Shown: in pieces, positions 21,197 to 31,800 of the stretch
How positions within the stretch are numbered: the first letter of the stretch is position 1
Layout: each line of letters opens with the position of its first letter
Assembly (NCBI GenBank): GCA_917880885.1
Contig: OU862927.1
Coordinates: forward strand, 40,513,571 to 40,577,570
Source of the DNA: Limnephilus marmoratus
Taxonomy: Eukaryota; Arthropoda; Insecta; Trichoptera; Limnephilidae
DNA: 64,000 bases
Reading direction: 5' to 3'
The notes under the pieces: generated by a model
Database searches by the model: none
What the model was told of the DNA's origin: nothing
What the model saw: only the letters and a program-made list of their open reading frames with translations
Program-made: the position numbers and the translations under genes

Positions 21197-22440
21197 GTTG
21201 ATTAGTCAGACATCTCCAAATACTAAGGACGGGTTATTTCAATAATTTATTAAATTTTTTAAAGTTAATTTTCATGTTCTGTTTAAGTTCTATTCAAGTC
21301 ATTTCATTATAGGTCATTTGCTTTATAAGACTGAAATAATCACAGAACTTGAATAGAACTTTCACAGAATGTGAAAATTAAGAGAAAAAAAAACATTTTT
21401 GAGATATTGAGGAAAGCAATATTTGCATGCTCATCACTAAAGACCGGATTATATGCAACAAAAACAGCCCAAAATATGCAATAAAAATAGCTAAAATATG
21501 CACGAAAATTCATAAAAAGGGCCAAAATATGCAATATGAAATAATACAGGAAGTCGTATTTTTAAATACTTTTTATTTTATTAAGCTCAAGGATAACAAT
21601 CGTATTTTTCAAAATATAAATTACAAAATGTATTTAAAAATGAAATTTACAATTCACCTTTAAAAACGTATGTGACTAAGTACCTAAAGTTCTAAATGTT
21701 CTGTAGACAAATTGTGTCTACGATCGCTTAATATATTTTTTAAGCGGAAAGCTTGTGTTCTTCGTCTACTGATGTGACTAGACAGAATTTAAATTTGAGT
21801 GTGATTTTAGAACTTATTGTGCCGGGCAAAATTTCAACTGCCCCGTTGATGAAGCTATCAATTTGGTACAAGGGTTTAAACCCTGGATTATTGTAGTTTA
21901 CTCGGGAATAGGATTGGCAACGAGGAATTCATAAGGCGAATTTTCTTCATAACCTGAATAGATTTATTCAACGCCAAGCCATGAGTTTCAAGCGTTTTTA
22001 TATTAAGGCTAAGAAGAGGCGACCTCCGGCCGCCGGAGCGATCGGTTCGCTTGCCGCGCGCTTAACTATCTGACTTTTATAGTGTCACTATGTGAGGCAT
22101 CTGAACGATGAATGAGATCGAGCGTAAATATGCAAGATCTCAATTTTTTTGCTAAAATATGCAGCTACCGCTGAAAAGGGTCTAAATATGCATAATAAAA
22201 CTGGAGGCATAACGGTCCGGTACAATAATGAGACATTTTGAAATATTCTACTTGTGACCCAGAAAATTGATGTTTTTTTCATTTTGGTTTTTTCACTACA
22301 AGTTTTTGTGCATTATAATTGATTTGGTGGTGTTTACGAGTAATCTGGGTATTGTACCAGATAAAGGGAACACTTTTACAAATAACTACTTTGTCAAATT
22401 CCGATTTTTCCTAATCAAGTGGACGATCGATGTATGTATT
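21197..22440. mobile_element. Repeat with ATTAGTCAGACATCTCC terminus, interrupted by a nested element
   Basis: The outer parts match the intact relative at 25155-25535 (GAGATATTGAGGAA..., AGGCATAACGGTCCGGTAC, GGTATTGTACCAGATA). Between about 21437 and 22195 lies other DNA with several AATATGC motifs near each edge, so one element appears inserted into another. The first 190 bases also contain an inverted repeat around 21262-21382. Confidence 0.5.
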
Positions 22441-23164
22441 TTGATGATCATCGAAGTTCCAATTGAGGAGCCTTGTGAAGCCACCCAATTGTGGTATGTT
22501 GTGAGGCTTGTAGAGTAAGCTTGTGTCAATCTCCATAGAGAGAAAAAAATTGGCCTTATTTTTAAATTCCCGAGGTCTCAAAAGTTTCGTATGATCTGTA
22601 GCTATTCGGAAACGTAAAAATAAATGAAATTATTGTTCACTATTAGCCCGCTAAAATGGCCGGAAATTTTGAAAAATAATAGATTTCGTGATTTGGAAAA
22701 AAAATAAAACAATGGGTTCATATTTTATATTTTGTACCAAACTTAATTTTTATTCCATAACTGCAGTACAAAGAATGCAAAAAAAATCTTTTTTTTTAAA
22801 CATATGCAATGTGTTTGTTAAAAATTTAAAAGGGGAAAATAACACTTTTTCTGGATAAAATCAGTATTCTTGTTGACTTACTTCTATTCATAAACTTGAT
22901 TTTTTTTTCATTTTTGTCAGCTATACGCATTTTTTAATAACAAACTAACGTTAAAAGGTAAAATTATTGAAAAAAAAAAATAATAAAAACAATTTAAAAA
23001 AAAAGTTTTAGATTCGTTTTCTGATTTTCGATGCATTTTAGCGGGCTAATAACCATTTAAAAAAAAAAAAATTAAATGCAGTTCTCATTTTTTTTGTAAG
23101 ACGCAAATTTTGAGACCCCGGGCGTTTTTGAATTCAAAAGTTGAAATAATTGACACACCCTATT

Positions 23165-23482
23165 GTAGAGCCACCCAATTATGGTATGTTGTGAGGCTTG
23201 TAGAGCCACCTAATGGTAGTATGTTGTGAGGCTTTTGGAGCCACCCAATAGTGGTATGTTGTGAAGTTTTTGGAGCCAACCAATTGTGGTATGTTGGGAG
23301 GCTTGTGGAGACACCCAATTGAGGTATGTTATGAGGCTTGTGGAACCATACAATTGTGGTATGTTATGAGGCTTGTAGAGCCACCCAATTGTGGTATGTT
23401 GTGAGGCTTTTGAAGCCACCCAATTGTGATATGTTGTGAGGCTTGTGGAGCCACCCAATGTTGGTAAGTCGAGAGGCTGAAG
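23165..23482. repeat. Nine-unit 36-bp tandem array derived from SINE sequence
   Basis: Units read GGAGCCACCCAATTGTGGTA + TGTTGTGAGGCTTGT with variation. The last unit runs into GAAGGTAATGTGG and GGCTACTCAGATCTGG, the body of the SINE family at 30.1, 36.5 and 40.8 kb. A single stray unit lies at about 22475-22515. Confidence 0.8.
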
Positions 23483-24137
23483 GTAATGTGGAGGGGTAGG
23501 AGATACGAAAGAGGAAGGTTGGGAGAACATGGCTACTCAGATCTGGGGTTACTAAGCGTGTCACTAAGTGCGTTGAGGATCAATTGTATTCAACCCTGGA
23601 GAAAGTATTATTATTGATTGATTATTTGAAAAAAAATAATAATTAATAAAAATGTTACAAACTTCTGCATCAACCCAAAATTATCGGGATGTGGTGAAAA
23701 GGTTTAATATGTATTAAAATACCATCTGTATATTCCTTATCTAGATCCTAATTACATGTTATGTTAGTAGCATATAAATACATTGGCCTGCAGTTAGTAA
23801 GTTAGTACTGAAAGCACTTGAGAAAAATCAATATTTTCTATCTGTAAAAAACCCGCTACGTACCTTCTGCATGCAATTAACTTACAATATTGATTTTTTC
23901 CCCAAAGCTTTTTCCCCACTGAAGAGAAAAACAGATAGAAGTGTCATGTGGGCATGTCAACGTGTCCGAAATAATCTCAATTTTATATACTTCGTGTGAA
24001 ATTGATGAAACATTTTCAGATATTGAAATTCTTTAACCAACAAAAAAATAGTCATAGTCAATTTCATCGGTCTGTTTGGGGCCTAGGAGTCGGAAGTCAA
24101 ATGGTCTTAAATTAGAGTATTACATAGATTTTTTTTT

Positions 24138-24142
24138 TACAT

Positions 24143-24193
<51 letters not shown>

Positions 24194-24771
24194 TCTATAA
24201 AAGGTATGTTTACATAACATTATTCGATGCCTGTCTCACTAGGGAATACCTGTGTTGAGACAGGCGTAGAGGTACATAAATGAGTATCATACATAAGAAT
24301 ATTTAATTACAACATGAGAATATTTAAGGTAAGATACATACTGATTTATACAATTCAAACAGAAAGATGATTAAGATTGAGGGTTAATATCATAAAGAGA
24401 GCATTATATAGGTGAAGGAAGAGATGAATAAAGTAGTAAATCCTTTCGAGTCTATATAGGAAGTTATATTATACATATAGGATTTTACTATTTTAAGTTC
24501 TTTAATAAGGGTAAGGACATACGTGAGATGGTAATTCTGTCTATTTGTACTCTATTTTACAGATGTTAGCAGTAGTGTGGCGTCCAATACTTATAATCCA
24601 TTTCTTTAAATCTTGTTTGTATTTGGTCTTTGATTCGGTTTGTCTAATCGTGGCTGGAAGTGTATTGTATAGTTTGCAAGCTATGTATTTAAAGTGTTTT
24701 TGTCCAAAGGTGGTTTTAGAAAAGGGAGTTTGGAGAAGTTCTTTATTGGAGAAGTTCTTTATTGACTCCAT
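24138..24771 (-). pseudogene. LINE RT C-terminal fragment with (TAAA)n tail
   Basis: On the minus strand about 76 residues (KTTFGQKHFKYIACKLYNTL and following LP...) match the conserved C-terminus of jockey/CR1-type LINE ORF2 proteins. The frame stops at 24541; downstream lies a 12-bp stem hairpin (GCCTGTCTCA...TGAGACAGGC, 24230-24262), and the copy ends in the (TTTA)n run at 24139-24195, its 3' tail. 5'-truncated. Confidence 0.65.
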
Positions 24772-25085
24772 ACAGGAGGCCCTGAGTAAAGTAATTTCTC
24801 TCAGGGCCTATGTCATCTGAGATGCTGTGTGGAGGGTCTTTTTGAGGAGAGGAAGGAGTGAACATTGGTCTTGAAGAGACCCATCTTGTAGGAAGGAGGA
24901 AACACAGAGGCCGGCAAATCGTTCCACAGCCGAGCTGTTGAACACAAGAAGCGACCCGTTCTCATGTGACAAATTTCAACCGTGTACATATGTTGGGTAC
25001 GCGTTTGGCGTACTTGTTTCCCGACTATGCCACTATTCAGAAACGAAACATGTTTGGTGACCAGAATGGAATAGCCAGGTATTTC
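24762..25085 (-). mobile_element. LINE 3' fragment with intact tail stem
   Basis: Matches the 52.2 kb LINE tail: CCATACAGGAGGCCCTGAG...CTCAGGGCCTATGTCATC, then CCGAGCTGTTGAACACAAG and GACCCGTTCTCATGTGAC. It abuts the other LINE fragment at 24.77 kb. Confidence 0.65.
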
Positions 25086-25154
25086 CCAACCTTTCTCTTC
25101 CCACTTCCTTTAACCTCACATTATATCCCAATGGGGATATCCCTTTCGTCCAAT

Positions 25155-25535
25155 TGATTATTCAGACATCTCCAAATACTAAGTTTTGAGATATTGAGGA
25201 ATCCAATATTCTAATGCTCGCCATAAATCAAATACTATTTACACTTTTCTGTGTTTTACATATTAGATATGCTATAAAATAACACCGGGAGGCATAACAG
25301 TCCGGTACATTGTACGACATTTTAAATTATATCCAACTAGTGACCCAGAAAACATCAACGTTTTGTTTAATTCACTCACAACAAATTTTTCTGGATTATA
25401 ATTTATTACCTAAGTGGTGTTTATGAGGAATCTGAGTATTGTACCAGATATAGGGTACAATTTTACATATGTATAACAACATACTCAACCCAAATTTCTT
25501 TTTTTTCGGAGATGTCTGACTAATCAGCTGGATGA
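25155..25535. mobile_element. 380-bp TIR element, GATTAGTCAGACATCTCC termini
   Basis: ATTCAGACATCTCC at the left and GGAGATGTCTGACTAATC at the right form imperfect TIRs. The interior is shared with the interrupted copy at 21.2-22.4 kb. Non-coding. Confidence 0.55.
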
Positions 25536-25589
25536 TTGATAATTATATATATTTTAAATGTCAGGCAAAGTAAGATAAAATTGAACTTA

Positions 25590-26057
25590 TTATATGAACA
25601 ATTTGGGAGGCGGGTACGGGTACCGCTGCCCCGGGAACCATTTATTGGACAACCAACACCTCTGTCATAGGTCACCCCAAGTGTTTCACTACACTTGGTA
25701 ACTTAACAGGGATGCCCGGTTTCATGGGGTCAGGTTTTCCGGGTCTTGGCGGCAGAGGCATCTGCCAAACAGTTGCATGGCAGGTCGGATCGGGAGAGAG
25801 TGGTTGAGGGAGTCCTTTTGACTTCTCCAGCCGTACCCTCTCGGAACATCGCCTTGCACCGCAGTGGGAGAGTTGGATTCATACGTCCATCACTCCTGGA
25901 CACACTGACCTCCAGATTCCTACCCTAATACCCTTTTCCTTCCAAAAACTTCCTCTCCTTCCTTTCCTAAAAAGACCCTGCACACAGCATCCCCAAAAGA
26001 TGAAAGGCCCTAAGGGGAATTATTTTGAAGCCCTCCTGTGTGGAGCTAATGTAAAAA
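25590..26057 (+). repeat. Non-autonomous LINE-tail element, longest copy
   Basis: Runs from GGGAGGCGGGTACGGGTAC through GTCACCCCAAGTG, GGTCTTGGCGGCAGA, GGATTCATACGTCC and CACACAGCATCCCC to a decayed stem (AAGGCCCTAAGG...GCCCTCCTG) and GGAGCTAATGTAAAAAA. Gives the best view of the family's full length, about 470 bp. Confidence 0.65.
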
Positions 26058-26487
26058 ATTTATATACATATATATATATTTATATTTCATCCACTGACAC
26101 GCCCACAGCACAATTCTATCAGTTTTTTCTACAGTGATTTTCCCAACCTGTGTATGTTTGCAATACGTACACAAGGAAAACTCCATAAAGGTGTATGCGT
26201 ATTATATGATATGGTTACCATGGCAACAAGAAACAAACCTTTGGATATTATTTGGACTGTGGGAAGATGACAAAGCCTCTGTGATGGATTTCCACACTGA
26301 CATCTAATATACCAAGGTAATTTAATATCTCAACTTATCAATTTAATTGTGTTGTTTTCCATTTTGCACTCAAATGCACGGTTAGTTTGAGATTTAACTG
26401 TGGTTGAACAGCTGTCAGCGGTTCTGAAGTGTTATTTAAATTTGACAAATAATTTATTATTTTCCATTTCAATTTGTTTGTTTTTGA

Positions 26488-27712
26488 CGTAATATCGACG
26501 CTGGCAAGGAAAAATGGCTAAAGCGCCATATAATAGTGACATTAAACATGAACCTACACAATGAGCTATATTGTTTGTGCTTGTGTTCATCAAACCAAGT
26601 TTTCTAGAGTTTCCCACTTGTTCTGGAAAACCTGATATGATTGCGTAATTGCTTTGATTATCAGAGATTGTTTGTACTTGTGTTCATCAAACCAAGTTTT
26701 CTAGAGTTTCCCACATGTTCTTGGAAACTCTAGAAAACTTGATGTGATTGCATGATTGACTTGATTATATGAGATTTTTTGTGCTTGCGTTCACCAAACC
26801 AGGTTTTCCAGCGGATCCCACATGTTCTGGGAAACTCTATAAAACTTGATATAATTGCATGATTGATTTGATTATATGAGATTGTTTGTGCTGGCGTTCA
26901 CCAAACCAGGTTTTCTAGCGGTTCCCACACGTTCTGGGAAACTCTAGAAAACTTGATATAATTGCATGATTGACTTGATTTTGTAAGATTGTTTGTGCTT
27001 GCGTTGACCAAACCAGGTTTTCTAGCGGTTCCCACACGTTCTGGGAAACTCTAGAAAACTTGATATAATTGCATGATTGACTTGATTTTGTAAGATTGTT
27101 TGTGCTTGCGTTGACCAAACCAGGTTTTCTAGCGAATCCCACATGTTCTGGGAAACTCTATAAAACTTGATATAATTGCATGATTGACTTGATTATATGA
27201 GATTGTTTGTGCTTCCTTTCACCAAACCAGGTTTTCTAGCGGTTCCCACACGTTCTGGGAAACTCTAGAAAACTTGATATAATTGCATGATTGACTTGAT
27301 TTTGTGAGATTGTTTGTGCTTGCGTTCACCAAACCAGGTTTTCTAGCGGATCCCACATGTTCTGGGAAACTCTAGAAAACTTGATATAATTGCATGATTG
27401 ACTTGATTATATGAGATTGTTTGTGCTTGCGTTCACCAAACCAGGTTTTCTAGCGGTTCCCACATGTTCTGGGAAACTCTAGAAAACTTGGTATGATTGC
27501 ATGATTGACTTGATTATATGAGATTGTTTGAGCTTGCATTCACCAAAACAAGTTTTATAGAGTTCCCACATGTTCTGGGAAAGTCTAGAAAACTTGATTT
27601 GATGAAAACAAACAAACAATATACTATATTATTTGTGTTTTCATCTTTAATGTCACAGCTGGGTGGCCCTTTAGCCATTTTTCCTTTCTAGCGTCAATGT
27701 TATCATATAAAT
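26488..27712. mobile_element. Palindrome-flanked element containing a 107-bp hairpin array
   Basis: Left flank ATCGACGCTGGCAAGGAAAA + ATGGCTAAAGCGCC...GTGACATTAAACATG is repeated in inverse at the right (27620-27712). Between them are about ten units of about 107 bases (26560-27605). Each unit holds an inverted repeat AAGTTTTCTAGAGTTTCCCA and its complement around a 7-base loop, clearest at 26692-26745. Confidence 0.75.
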
Positions 27713-27781
27713 TATTGTAAGTATTATGGAACATTTTAATTAAGAGGTACTTAAGCCTTTTGTTATAGGTTTTTTTTTTAC

Positions 27782-27990
27782 TTGTGGCGGGCCTGATTGC
27801 GAGAGGCTATTTTGGTAAGACCCTTTGACCTCTACAGTTGGTGTCTCTCACTGTGATGGACAGCTGGTGAACCCACCATTTTGCACTGCAGCGGGAGGGA
27901 TGGATTCATGCATTCGTTACTCCTACACTAATAATACGAAATAGGCCCTGAATGAAATTATTTTCTTCAGGGCCTCCTGTTTGGAGTAAA
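27782..27990 (+). repeat. Non-autonomous LINE-tail element, truncated copy
   Basis: Starts at TGTGGCGGGCC and keeps GCACTGCAGCGGGAGGGATG, CATTCGTTACTCC, ATAGGCCCTGAATG and CTTCAGGGCCTCCTG before GGAGTAAAAAAA. The stem is still partly paired. Confidence 0.55.
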
Positions 27991-28151
27991 AAAATACATT
28001 AGGGAGCAGTTGGGGCAATAAAAAACTAACGCAGAGCAACATTCATATAGCTATTTCATTTCTACACACATATTTTTTGAATGGCTATCCTTTTCAACCT
28101 GTACACACCTATTCCAAACGGGACTGACTGATCAAATCAAATGTTACCTCT

Positions 28152-28572
28152 CATCAGTGCTTTTTTTATTCAAATTTGTCTATAAAGAAACCATCAGACA
28201 ATTTATCGGGGTTCATCTTTTATTCAAATTTGTCTATCAAGAAACCATCAGACACTTATCAGTGCTTATCTTTCATTCAGATTCGTCTATCAAAAAACCA
28301 CTAGACTCTTATCAGTGCTTATCTTTGATTCAAATTCATCTATCAAGAAAACATTAGACTCTTATCAGTGCTTATCTTTCATTCAAATTTGTCTATCAAG
28401 AAACCATCAGACACTTATCAGTGCTTGTCTTTCATTCAAATTCGTCTATCAAAAAACCATTAGACTCTTATCAGTGCTTATCTTTTATTCAAATTTGTCT
28501 ATCAAGAAATCATCAGACACTTCAGTGCTTATCTTTCATTCAAATTTGTCTATCAAGAAACCATTAGACAAG
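28152..28572. repeat. 53-bp tandem array, eight units
   Basis: The unit TTATCAGTGCTTATCTTTCA + TTCAAATTTGTCTATCAAGAAACCATCAGACAC recurs at about 53-base spacing. The array ends about 105 bases before the acceptor of the first ARMC2 coding exon. The open frames across it are repeat artefacts. Confidence 0.85.
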
Positions 28573-28677
28573 AAGCTAATTTTTTGATTTGCATGTCATA
28601 AAAACCACCCTTCTCAATAGTTTTTGTAATTTCGGAATAAACCTAATATGAAAAATTATATTTTTTTTATTTTCCAG

Positions 28678-28720
28678 GGAAGACAACTTAGTAGATAGGG
28701 CATATTTGAAGTAAATCAAT
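28678..28720 (+). other. ARMC2: 5' UTR part of the first ARMC2 coding exon
   Basis: A TTTTCCAG acceptor ends at 28677, so the exon with the start codon is preceded by at least one non-coding exon that I could not locate. The UTR has TAG, TGA and TAA, including one stop in frame with the ATG. Confidence 0.6.
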
Positions 28721-28832
28721 ATGAGGCGAGGACAGAAAGATACCACTGGCTCAATGCCTTTCTACGCCCCTCCGTCCAAGTACAAAACTAGCGCAGAGAT
28801 TATCAGAGAGGCTCGGGCTCACATACATATTG
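28721..28832 (+). CDS. ARMC2: ARMC2 coding exon 1
   Basis: Residues 1-37: starts MRRGQKDTTG, includes the conserved PFYAPPSKYKTSAEIIREAR segment, and ends at G|GTAAGT in phase 1. Confidence 0.88.
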
Positions 28833-31800
28833 GTAAGTTTCTCTAGCAGTTAAAAGCCCACTCTGCATGGTTTTGCTCTGTTTAAGTGTTGGTGACCATT
28901 TTATAAATCCAATAGGAACTGGTTCCAAAACTAGCCGTTTCCTCAGATCCACTGTGATCCAGTGACAGCTAGCCACCGGGACAAAGTAACGGCCTCAGGC
29001 AATGACGTCATATATAATATATAGACATTATCATCGTAACTGCCAGTTACAATGATAATCATACTATCGTCATTCTCTCCTTATCCAAAGAGATTCACAA
29101 AATTAAAAATCCAATAGTACTTACGGCTGCTAGGCGATGCTCTTCACGCTGGCTGTTAACATAAGTGGCGTCATGTTTTGGCATTGCTTTAATTGAGTTC
29201 TTATACAAAAATAGATTTGTTTACAAACTCCATGTATGAAAACGGTTTTGTGTAAGGCGCAGCATCAGAGTCGTGTTCTTTGTCGGATTCTTAAATTTCA
29301 ACCATACAGTCGCTCGGCTATTAATAGTGTGGGTAGGGGGGCGTTTAAGTATTACGTAACGCAATTTTTGAAGATTTTTGACCCCCGCTCCTCCCCATGT
29401 AACGCGCCGTAACGTTTTTCGGTCCTACCCCCCTTATTTTTTAAATTATTTTTTTATTCTCTTCTATTCATATTTCCCTGCAGAATTGTATATATCTCAT
29501 GTAATATGGCAGACTGGGATTTCACTCTCCACTGATTCCTGCTGGAATAAAAGTTTAAAAAATTTCATGATTCATATTTACATTTAAAATCCCCCTTCAC
29601 AGCATCTCAAAGATGACAGGAACACGAACATATTATTTTATTTAAGTTACTGGTTTGTCACTTCACAGAAACATATTATCATTGGGCAGAAAGCGTTAAC
29701 TTGTTAGAGATAACATTTCAGCCAGAACCGAGACAATATGATAACCAAAGTTGTAACATTGTCGATACACTGTGTATAATGTTGTTTTACAGGCAATGCG
29801 GACAGCAGTGGCGGTGGTGGGGGGAGCGGCGTGTCGGGGGCCCCGCGACCCCTCAGCACGCAGCGCCCCTTCACCCCGCGCGAGCGCCAGCGCACCCTCT
29901 TCGGGAAGGCGGGGAAACCGAGTAGACCTCCCAGCGCTGTCAGGTCTGGCTAATATTAATTGCTAATTCGACCCTTATGTGAAAACAGAGTTACGTGAAA
30001 TAGTGACTTCTAAGATATTGGCTAAAACATTTCATTTGACTATAGTTGTAAGCAAGGCTGTTAAACATTTCATTTGAACGTAATGAGCACATACACAGCA
30101 AAAATATTATCCTCAATTGGGGTATGTTGTGAGGCTGCAGGTAGTGGTGAGGGAAGGAGATGGGGAAGAGGGAGGTGGGGAAAGTACCTGGCTATTCAGA
30201 TCTGGTCACCAAACACGGTTAAAGCCACTTCAAGCAACGTTTCAATTCTGAATGGTGGTCTTACACCAGGGTGATACTTAGAGTATCTTTCACTCTGGAA
30301 TGTGTCGCAAATATACTCTATATTATTTTTAAATTAATTAATCTTCAGATTGCGAGTCAAAAGCCTTACCCCTCGACCACGGCGGCCGTCAATTTAATGA
30401 CTTTAAAGGACGATATTAACAGTTTATATGTTTTTATATCAATATCTGGCAGTGTGATTTTTATGAGTGTGGACAAATCCAAATCCAAAATCTCCAGAGA
30501 TCAATGCATCTTTTTTGTAAATGTCTCGGCGCTCCAGTCGCTAAAACAAGTTTAACTTGTTCTGAAAAGGGAGTAAGGGGGCGTTCAAGTATTACGTTAT
30601 GCAATTTTTGAAGATTTTTGACCCCCCCTCACCCCCATGTAACGCGCCATAACGTTTTTCCATTCCCCCCCCCCCCCCCCCCCCCTAAACCTTACGTAAC
30701 GCCCAAGTGACAATTTTTACCTGAAAGTCACAATTAAGTTGCGCAAAGTACTGGAAAGTCGCTGAAATACCTTTTTTCTTGTTTTAATAAATACCTTTTT
30801 TCTTGTTTTAATAAATACCTTAAATACCTTTTTTCTTATCGCGTTTGCGGTAATAAATAAAACAAGAGATTTTGAGAACGAAAAGGGTTGCCAACTTGGA
30901 AGATTTTAATTCCCTAGTTTTTTAATCTAAATAAAAAAAATGTTATGTAACACTTTGTTCGAACCCCCCTCCCCCCCCCTCGTAACGCACACTAACGTTT
31001 TACAAGACCCCCCCCCCCCCCCCAAGTGCGTTACTAAATACTCCTTGGAGTGTCAAACTTGTTCTGTTCGATTGCTAACTGTGATGTCTCTCTCTCTGTA
31101 ATCCTTTACAGATATATTTGTCTTTATTATTATTACTGGACCGTATCTCAGTACAACGTTATTTGGTTCTTTGAAATCATAGTGAATGTTTATTGTTACA
31201 CACAATACAAATATTGTTTAAGACGACACAAGTCCTTATAACCCGCTAGCTAGATTTTGTCTGGCGAGCTCTCGCAAAAGGAATGACTGGCTTCTTTCAG
31301 ATAGGCTATGTTCGGCACACGTCGTAACCGACACCACATGACTCGAACATAGCATAAACAACAGAACAATGATAGAACTGATCATAACTAATATTCAGAT
31401 TTATTACACTAACAAGCAACTATCACTGGGATACCGATCACATCTTGAAATTGAACAAGTCAAATTTTAATTGATAATAATTTCCCAGCTTGCGATATCT
31501 TCAACAACAGAGCACCGACAGTCTCATGTCTTCAACCCCCTCCGTGAAGCGGGTCCAGCTGTCTCCGATGCCCCCCGCGCTCAGCTCCAGCCTGGACGAG
31601 GGCGTATTCAAGCGCCTACTGCTGGACAACATCGACGAAAAGCCCGAGATGGCCAGCGGGGGCGGCAGGAAGAAGAGGGGCGAATCCAGCCGACGCACCA
31701 AGAGTCTGCAGCTGGAACTGGAGACGGAGTCGGATAACTCCTCGGGGAACGGAGCCAAGTTTAAGCTGCCCTGCCTGAATGGGCTGGCTAAGCCGCTGCA

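Noticed and set aside
26560..28572. CRISPR-like appearance of the tandem arrays
   Set aside because: This is a eukaryotic nuclear region; units are contiguous without unique spacers, so they are satellites.
28157..28587. Repeat frames HSNLSIKKPLD-like before ARMC2
   Set aside because: These come from a 53-bp tandem array, which changes frame each unit; not a gene.
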